Assembly (NCBI GenBank): GCA_050730655.1 | Contig: JBOHNL010000014.1 | Location: forward strand, 248,001 to 312,000 | Source of the DNA: JAFEBO01 sp050730655 | GTDB taxonomy: Bacteria > Planctomycetota > Phycisphaerae > Phycisphaerales > UBA1924 | Direction: 5' to 3' | Length of the DNA: 64,000 nt | Part shown: piece by piece, positions 60,020-64,000 of the stretch | How the letters are laid out: each line of letters begins with the position of its first letter | How positions within the stretch are numbered: position 1 is the first letter of the stretch | Program-made: the position numbers and the translations under genes | The notes under the pieces: model-generated | Database searches by the model: none | What the model was told of the DNA's origin: nothing | The model's input: only the letters and a program-made list of their open reading frames with translations

Positions 60020-60345
60020 TCGCCAGAATGTACTCGAATGAGAGGGTTTGGTTCGGGCGAGACGGTGGCTTCAAGCCAGTCATGCCGCAAATCGGGCGTG
60101 AATCAGAGGCTCGGCCTAGTATTTGGTCTTCGGTTGGTCAACCGAGGACGTGCTGCCGCGGGTGTTCGTGGCGGCCGGAAAGTTCAGCAGGACGCCGAAC
60201 CCCCACCGCCCCCGTTCCTCTCCGCGAGAGGGGGCAGACCAAGGTCCGCAAGCTCGCATTGTCGAGTTTCCCGGGCTGCGGTTTCGGTGCCGACGCGTGC
60301 GACTGACCAGCGCAGCGTGTCGCTCCCGAGGAACCAAGAGAAAAC
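60020..60345. other. Divergent intergenic region upstream of rpsA
   Basis: 326 bases. Two inverted repeats are visible: TCGGTTG/CAACCGA (60130-60145, 2-base centre) and CCTCTC/GAGAGG (60217-60231) set in C/G-runs. A GAGGAA stretch precedes the rpsA start by about 14 bases. Promoters were not placed. Confidence 0.5.
60130..60145 (+). repeat. Perfect inverted repeat in the rpsA leader
   Basis: TCGGTTG and CAACCGA flank GT; with neighbouring bases it extends to a 9-bp stem containing one G-T pair. It is about 200 bases before the rpsA start. It could be an operator or a leader hairpin. Confidence 0.4.
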
Positions 60346-62130
60346 ATGATTGATGAAAATTTGATCGCATCGCTCAAAGTGGCTGATTCGGAAGCGGAAG
60401 CTTTGTTCCGCGAGGCATATGGCGCCAAGGCGCCGGTGGGCCAGACCGGCTACATGGACTCGTTCCTGAGCGACCAGATCGAAGGCCTCACCGCGGGCAA
60501 GCTGATCAAGGGCAAGGTCATCGGCTTCGCCGGCGACGATGTCGTGATCGAAGTCGGCCTCAAGAGCGAAGGTCTTGTTCCCAAGATCGAATTCGAGAAC
60601 CTCGAGAGCCTCAAGATCGGCGACACCTTCGAGGTGCTGCTTGAGAACCTCGAAGGCGAAGGCGGCCTGATCGAACTGAGCAAGCGCAAGGCCGATCGCA
60701 TGATGGCGTGGCAGAAGCTGCTCGACACCACCAAGGAAGGCGACGTGGTCGAAGGCGCCGTCACCCGCAAGATCAAGGGCGGCCTGCTCGTTGATATCGG
60801 CGGCGTGAACGTGTTCCTCCCCGCCTCGCAGGTTGATGTACGCCGTCCGGGCGATGTGGGCGACTACATCGGTCGCAAGGTCCGCGCCAGCATCCTCAAG
60901 ATCGATACCGAGCGTCGCAACATCGTCATCAGCCGCCGCAAGCTCATCGAAGAAGAGCGCGACCAGGCGAAGAAGCGCTTGATGGACACGCTCAAGGAAG
61001 GCGACATCATCACGGGCGAGGTCAAGAACATCGCCGACTTCGGCGCGTTCGTTGATCTCGGCGGCATTGATGGCCTGCTGCACATCACCGACATGAGCTG
61101 GGGCCGGATCAACCACCCGAGCGAAATGGTGAAGGTTGGCCAGAAGGTCGAAGTGAAGATTCTCAATATCGACCGCGAGAAAGAGAAGATCGCGCTTGGC
61201 ATGAAGCAGCGCGAAGCTTCGCCGTGGGAAGAAATCGAGAAGAAGTACCCGGTCAACAGCCGCATCAAGGGCGCGGTCGTCAACCTCATGTCGTACGGCG
61301 CGTTCGTGCGGCTCGAGGACGGCATCGAAGGCCTTGTTCACATCAGCGAAATGTCGTGGACGCGTCGAATCAACCATCCGAGCGAGATCGTGGCCCCGAA
61401 CCAGGAAGTCGAAGTCGTTGTCCTTGAGATCAATAAGGACAAGCAGGAAATCAGCCTCGGCATGAAGCAGACCGAGGTCAACCCCTGGGAGCTCGTGGGC
61501 GAGAAGTATCCCGCCGGCACGATCATCGAGGGCAAGGTCCGCAACCTCGCCAACTACGGCGCGTTTGTCGAGATCGAGCCGGGCATCGACGGCCTGCTCC
61601 ACATCAGCGACATGTCGTGGACCAAGAAGGTCACGCATCCGAACGAAGTGCTCAAGAAGGGCGACACGGTCAAGTGCGTCGTTCTCGAAGTCGACCGCGA
61701 GAAGCAGCGCGTCGGTCTCGGCATGAAGCAGCTCACCGAAGATCCGTGGCTTACCGCCATTCCCGAGCACTACAAGCCGGGCATGGTCGTGCGTGGCAAG
61801 GTCACGAAGATCACCAACTTTGGTGTGTTCGTTGAGCTCGAGGCCGACCTCGAAGGTCTCCTCCACATCTCCGAGCTGGCCGACCACAAGGTCGAGAATC
61901 CGCAGGACGTGGTCAAGGCCGGAGACGAGGTGGACGTCAAGATCCTCCGCGTCGACAAGGCCGACCGCAAGATCGGTCTCTCGCTCAAGCGCGCTCAGTG
62001 GGGCGATGCGACCGGCGGCGGCGAAGCCGAAGGCGAGACGACCAAGAAGGCCAGCAAGAAGGATTCCCCGACCCGCGGCGGCATGGACAGCCACGACGCC
62101 ATGGGCACGGACAAGATCAAGTTCCAGTAG
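60346..62130 (+). CDS. rpsA: 30S ribosomal protein S1
   Basis: 594 residues with six S1 (OB-fold) repeats, the size of E. coli S1. S1 binds mRNA and brings it to the 30S subunit. Later repeats end in the family pattern, e.g. GAFVDLGGIDGLLHITDMSWGRINHPSE and GAFVRLEDGIEGLVHISEMSW, then GAFVEIEPGIDGLLHISDMSW (each cited in part), and GVFVELEADLEGLLHISELAD. A Lys/Gly/Thr-rich C-terminal tail (about 555-594) is added. The ATG at 60346 begins MIDENLIASLK. A terminator lies at 62183-62210. Confidence 0.96.
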   Translation: MIDENLIASLKVADSEAEALFREAYGAKAPVGQTGYMDSFLSDQIEGLTAGKLIKGKVIGFAGDDVVIEVGLKSEGLVPKIEFENLESLKIGDTFEVLLENLEGEGGLIELSKRKADRMMAWQKLLDTTKEGDVVEGAVTRKIKGGLLVDIGGVNVFLPASQVDVRRPGDVGDYIGRKVRASILKIDTERRNIVISRRKLIEEERDQAKKRLMDTLKEGDIITGEVKNIADFGAFVDLGGIDGLLHITDMSWGRINHPSEMVKVGQKVEVKILNIDREKEKIALGMKQREASPWEEIEKKYPVNSRIKGAVVNLMSYGAFVRLEDGIEGLVHISEMSWTRRINHPSEIVAPNQEVEVVVLEINKDKQEISLGMKQTEVNPWELVGEKYPAGTIIEGKVRNLANYGAFVEIEPGIDGLLHISDMSWTKKVTHPNEVLKKGDTVKCVVLEVDREKQRVGLGMKQLTEDPWLTAIPEHYKPGMVVRGKVTKITNFGVFVELEADLEGLLHISELADHKVENPQDVVKAGDEVDVKILRVDKADRKIGLSLKRAQWGDATGGGEAEGETTKKASKKDSPTRGGMDSHDAMGTDKIKFQ

Positions 62131-62140
62131 GAGGCTTGAT

Positions 62141-62160
62141 CACGGCTCTGGAGAGCCGTG
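62141..62160 (+). repeat. Hairpin repeat ending GTGCCAC after rpsA
   Basis: CACGGCTCT (62141-62149) and AGAGCCGTG (62152-62160) pair perfectly around GG and are followed by CCACC. Similar in design to 49468-49487. Confidence 0.55.
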
Positions 62161-62182
62161 CCACCTGAAGTCCAAAAACCTC

Positions 62183-62210
62183 AAGCCCCGGTCGTGAGAC
62201 CGGGGCTTTT
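62183..62210 (+). terminator. Intrinsic terminator of rpsA
   Basis: AAGCCCCGGTC, a loop, GACCGGGGCTT and a short T-run, about 55 bases after the rpsA stop. Confidence 0.85.
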
Positions 62211-62637
62211 CACTTTGCGGCACGCGGAAAATTGCGAAACAGACAGCGTGCGGCGGAGGTAAAGTCACTGTGCGGCGCGGTGCGCTCAGCGCAGTGAGGC
62301 GGGGGGCGGGTTTGCGAATCGAAGCGTGCGCGGGCGGAGCGATTGGGAGCAAGTTGGAAGGCTTGGGTCCCCGAAACGGAGGGCTTAGCACATCGCGAGG
62401 AAGCTGAGGATGAAGAGGATCGAGATCTTGCGACGGCTGTCGGTCATCAAAAGAAGCGATTTCATGTCTTGGACTCCTTACTCGTTTTTGGATGTGCGAG
62501 CCTCGTTGTCGCGGCTCGTGGTGTACTTGATGCAACGGGTGTGCCGGAACCAGGTGCGCCATGCCAACTGTGCCGTGGCATGCAAGGAGGCTGTTATTCT
62601 CGGAACGAAATGGTTTTCGGGCACCGGGTGGGATGCG

Positions 62638-64000
62638 TTGTTGCATCCGAGCAACTCCCGTTGTTCGCGACGCGCGACGGCCGCCGGGCTTGGGGGAGTG
62701 CTTTGCCTGTGCGTGGTTACCGGTCCTTCGCTGGCCCAGGAGACGCTACCCAAGCATCCAGATGGCGACGAACGAAGGGTCGCGGCACTCTCCCCCGACC
62801 TTCTGCGGACACCCGAACCGAAGCTCATGATGGGAGCGTTCGGCGTCGTGCGAAAATGGGTTGACGCGTGGGATGTTTCGCCCAGCGCCGAAGCAAAAGC
62901 GCTCGGGGATGCGAGCGGAGCGCTTTGCCTGACGCTTCGCTATGGCGGACGGATTGTCGGACGCAGCGTGGAGGTGGGCGGGCCGGAGTCGCTCGAGCGG
63001 GCGGCACGCAATGCGATGCGCGATGCTTCGGCGTTTTTCGGCGCAAAGGGCAAGCCTCAAAATGCGTCGCGCGTCACGATCTCGCTGGAAGCGGCCGGCG
63101 CGTTGATTCCGTATCAGCCGTCGAGTTATGACGACACCGATCTCGAAATCCCGCCGGGCATCGACGGCGTGGGGGCAAGAGCCGGCGAAGGTGATCGCGA
63201 ACGCCTTCGCGTGGTGTTCCCTTCCATGATGCTCACGTTCGGACACGGCGCCGAGCGCACGGTCGGTTCGGGCGGCCAAGCGCCGGGTGATGCGCTCGCA
63301 GCGAGCGCGGCGCACGTACTCGAAGATCCGGCAGTCGGGATTCGCAGCGATGCGGCGAGCGATCCGGTCAAATTGATGCGAGATCGAAAGGTAACGTTCT
63401 ACCGCTTCGAGGTGACGCAGCTTGCGCAGGTGTCGCCCGTGGAAGCGCCGATGTTTCTGTACAGGCAGGGCAAGGTCGTGCAGGAGCGCGACGTGAATAT
63501 TGCCGCCATGAAGACGTGGGCGGACGGACTTGCGATGCACCTGATCTCTCGGGTTTCGATTCACGAGAAGGGTGCGCTCGTGAGCGGGCTTTATTCACCC
63601 GTTTCCGGCGCGGTGGTGCCTCGGGCCGAGATTGCCGAACAGTCGCTCATCGGGCTCGCACTCGCGCGTGCCGCACAAAGCGGGATTTTGTCTGTCGACG
63701 CTTCAACTAGATCGCACGATGCGGCACGGGCGATCGTCCGCGATCTTGCCTCCCGCGACATCGAAAAGCGGAGAATCGAGTCGTCTCCGATCGCCTCCGC
63801 TGCGTTGCTGCTCAGTATCCATGCACTCGCGGTCGATGCCCCCGAAGCGCAGGTCGCCTTGAATGCGGCACGGGGCGAAATCTCCAGCGTGCTCAGCGGC
63901 CCGGTTCGCTCGCCTTCGGTTTCGGCCCTTGCGGCGTGGGCGGCTGCCGGTGAGGGCAGACCTGAATTGACGGAATTGGCCAAGCAGGCCGTTCCGGCGA
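62638..64000 (+). CDS. Exported protein of unknown function, truncated by the window end
   Basis: At least 454 residues; the frame has no stop before the window ends. The start is uncertain: TTG 62638 or 62641 would give a signal peptide (RRATAAGLGGVLCLCVVTG, cleavage after about residue 33 at SLA), whereas ATG 62410 would add about 76 poorly plausible residues. The mature part has pieces such as LMMGAFGVVRKWVDAWDV, SGALCLTLRYGGRIVGRSVEVGGPESLERAARNAMRDASAF and VPRAEIAEQSLIGLALARAAQSGILS (each in part). Conserved family not recognised. The body is well formed in codon use, so it is a real gene. It lies about 430 bases after the rpsA terminator. Confidence 0.7.
   Translation, partial: MLHPSNSRCSRRATAAGLGGVLCLCVVTGPSLAQETLPKHPDGDERRVAALSPDLLRTPEPKLMMGAFGVVRKWVDAWDVSPSAEAKALGDASGALCLTLRYGGRIVGRSVEVGGPESLERAARNAMRDASAFFGAKGKPQNASRVTISLEAAGALIPYQPSSYDDTDLEIPPGIDGVGARAGEGDRERLRVVFPSMMLTFGHGAERTVGSGGQAPGDALAASAAHVLEDPAVGIRSDAASDPVKLMRDRKVTFYRFEVTQLAQVSPVEAPMFLYRQGKVVQERDVNIAAMKTWADGLAMHLISRVSIHEKGALVSGLYSPVSGAVVPRAEIAEQSLIGLALARAAQSGILSVDASTRSHDAARAIVRDLASRDIEKRRIESSPIASAALLLSIHALAVDAPEAQVALNAARGEISSVLSGPVRSPSVSALAAWAAAGEGRPELTELAKQAVPA

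Larger units (their letters stand above)
62131..62637. other. Intergenic region between rpsA and the terminal exported-protein gene
   Basis: About 500 bases holding the hairpin repeat at 62141-62160 and the rpsA terminator. The frame of the next gene is open from 62389, with an ATG at 62410 preceded by AGGAAG, but the encoded sequence up to about 62620 looks unlike a protein domain. Purine-rich AAGGAGG at 62584-62590 is the best ribosome binding site, though no standard start lies at proper distance. Confidence 0.5.

Noticed and set aside
60184..62094. Minus-strand open frame of 636 codons
   Set aside because: Antisense to rpsA, with repeats mirroring the six S1 domains; a shadow.
62343..62864. 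Plus-strand 173-codon frame as a gene
   Set aside because: It overlaps the long open frame of the terminal exported protein in another frame and shows no domain or signal.

Overview
The window reads as a GC-rich chromosomal segment of a Planctomycetota bacterium, most likely class Phycisphaerae. This is inferred from gene content, not from a marker-gene search. Pointers are a DUF1800/DUF1501 secreted pair, a Minf_1886-family protein, membrane proteins ending in a zinc ribbon with an RCPEC core, a dockerin-tailed subtilase, an FG-GAP/ASPIC protein, and an alternative complex III plus caa3-type oxidase operon. No rRNA, tRNA, CRISPR array, insertion sequence or prophage gene was seen.

Layout. 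1-2906 (+): translation and replication genes (L25 C-terminus, pth, rpsF, ssb, rplI), closed by a bidirectional terminator. 2991-9523 (-): a CvpA-like membrane protein, a membrane-anchored degenerate GspE/PilB ATPase, a PilT-type ATPase and a sigma-70 family factor. 10135-12802 (+): Mn-type superoxide dismutase, an esterase with a carbohydrate-binding-like N-terminal domain, and a small membrane zinc-ribbon protein. 12846-17468 (-): DUF1501, DUF1800 and heme A synthase. 17660-33683 (+): the central respiratory operon actABCDEF, a small membrane protein, SCO, coxBACD and an unknown protein. 33676-36462 (-): MlaE-type permease, polyprenol-phosphate glycosyltransferase, OmpA lipoprotein. 36603-45182 (+): amidohydrolase, ResB and CcsA (System II cytochrome c maturation), 3-methyladenine glycosylase, Minf_1886 protein, AI-2E-type transporter. 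45187-49319 (-): QueF, TPR lipoprotein, endonuclease IV, FG-GAP/ASPIC protein. 49515-64000 (mixed): SDR, an unknown protein that may overlap it antisense, subtilase, two unknown exported proteins, M28 peptidase, glutamate dehydrogenase, a receiver-like protein with two tandem membrane zinc-ribbon paralogues, ribosomal protein S1, and an exported protein running off the end.

How it works together. The respiratory block encodes a quinol:cytochrome c oxidoreductase (ACIII), an A2-type cytochrome oxidase whose subunit II carries its own cytochrome c domain, and assembly factors: SCO for CuA, CtaA for heme A, and ResB/CcsA about 4 kb downstream for the covalent hemes. A perfect 7-1-7 palindrome resembling Fur boxes lies between ctaA and actA.

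The most unusual items are: (i) a dispersed repeat built on AAAGGGCCAAAT at three loci, each directly upstream of the likely start codon of a minus-strand gene; (ii) the GspE-like protein with three N-terminal membrane helices and altered Walker A, Walker B and His-box residues; (iii) the tandem membrane zinc-ribbon paralogues coupled to a degenerate receiver domain; and (iv) low-complexity tails on ribosomal proteins L25, S6 and L9.
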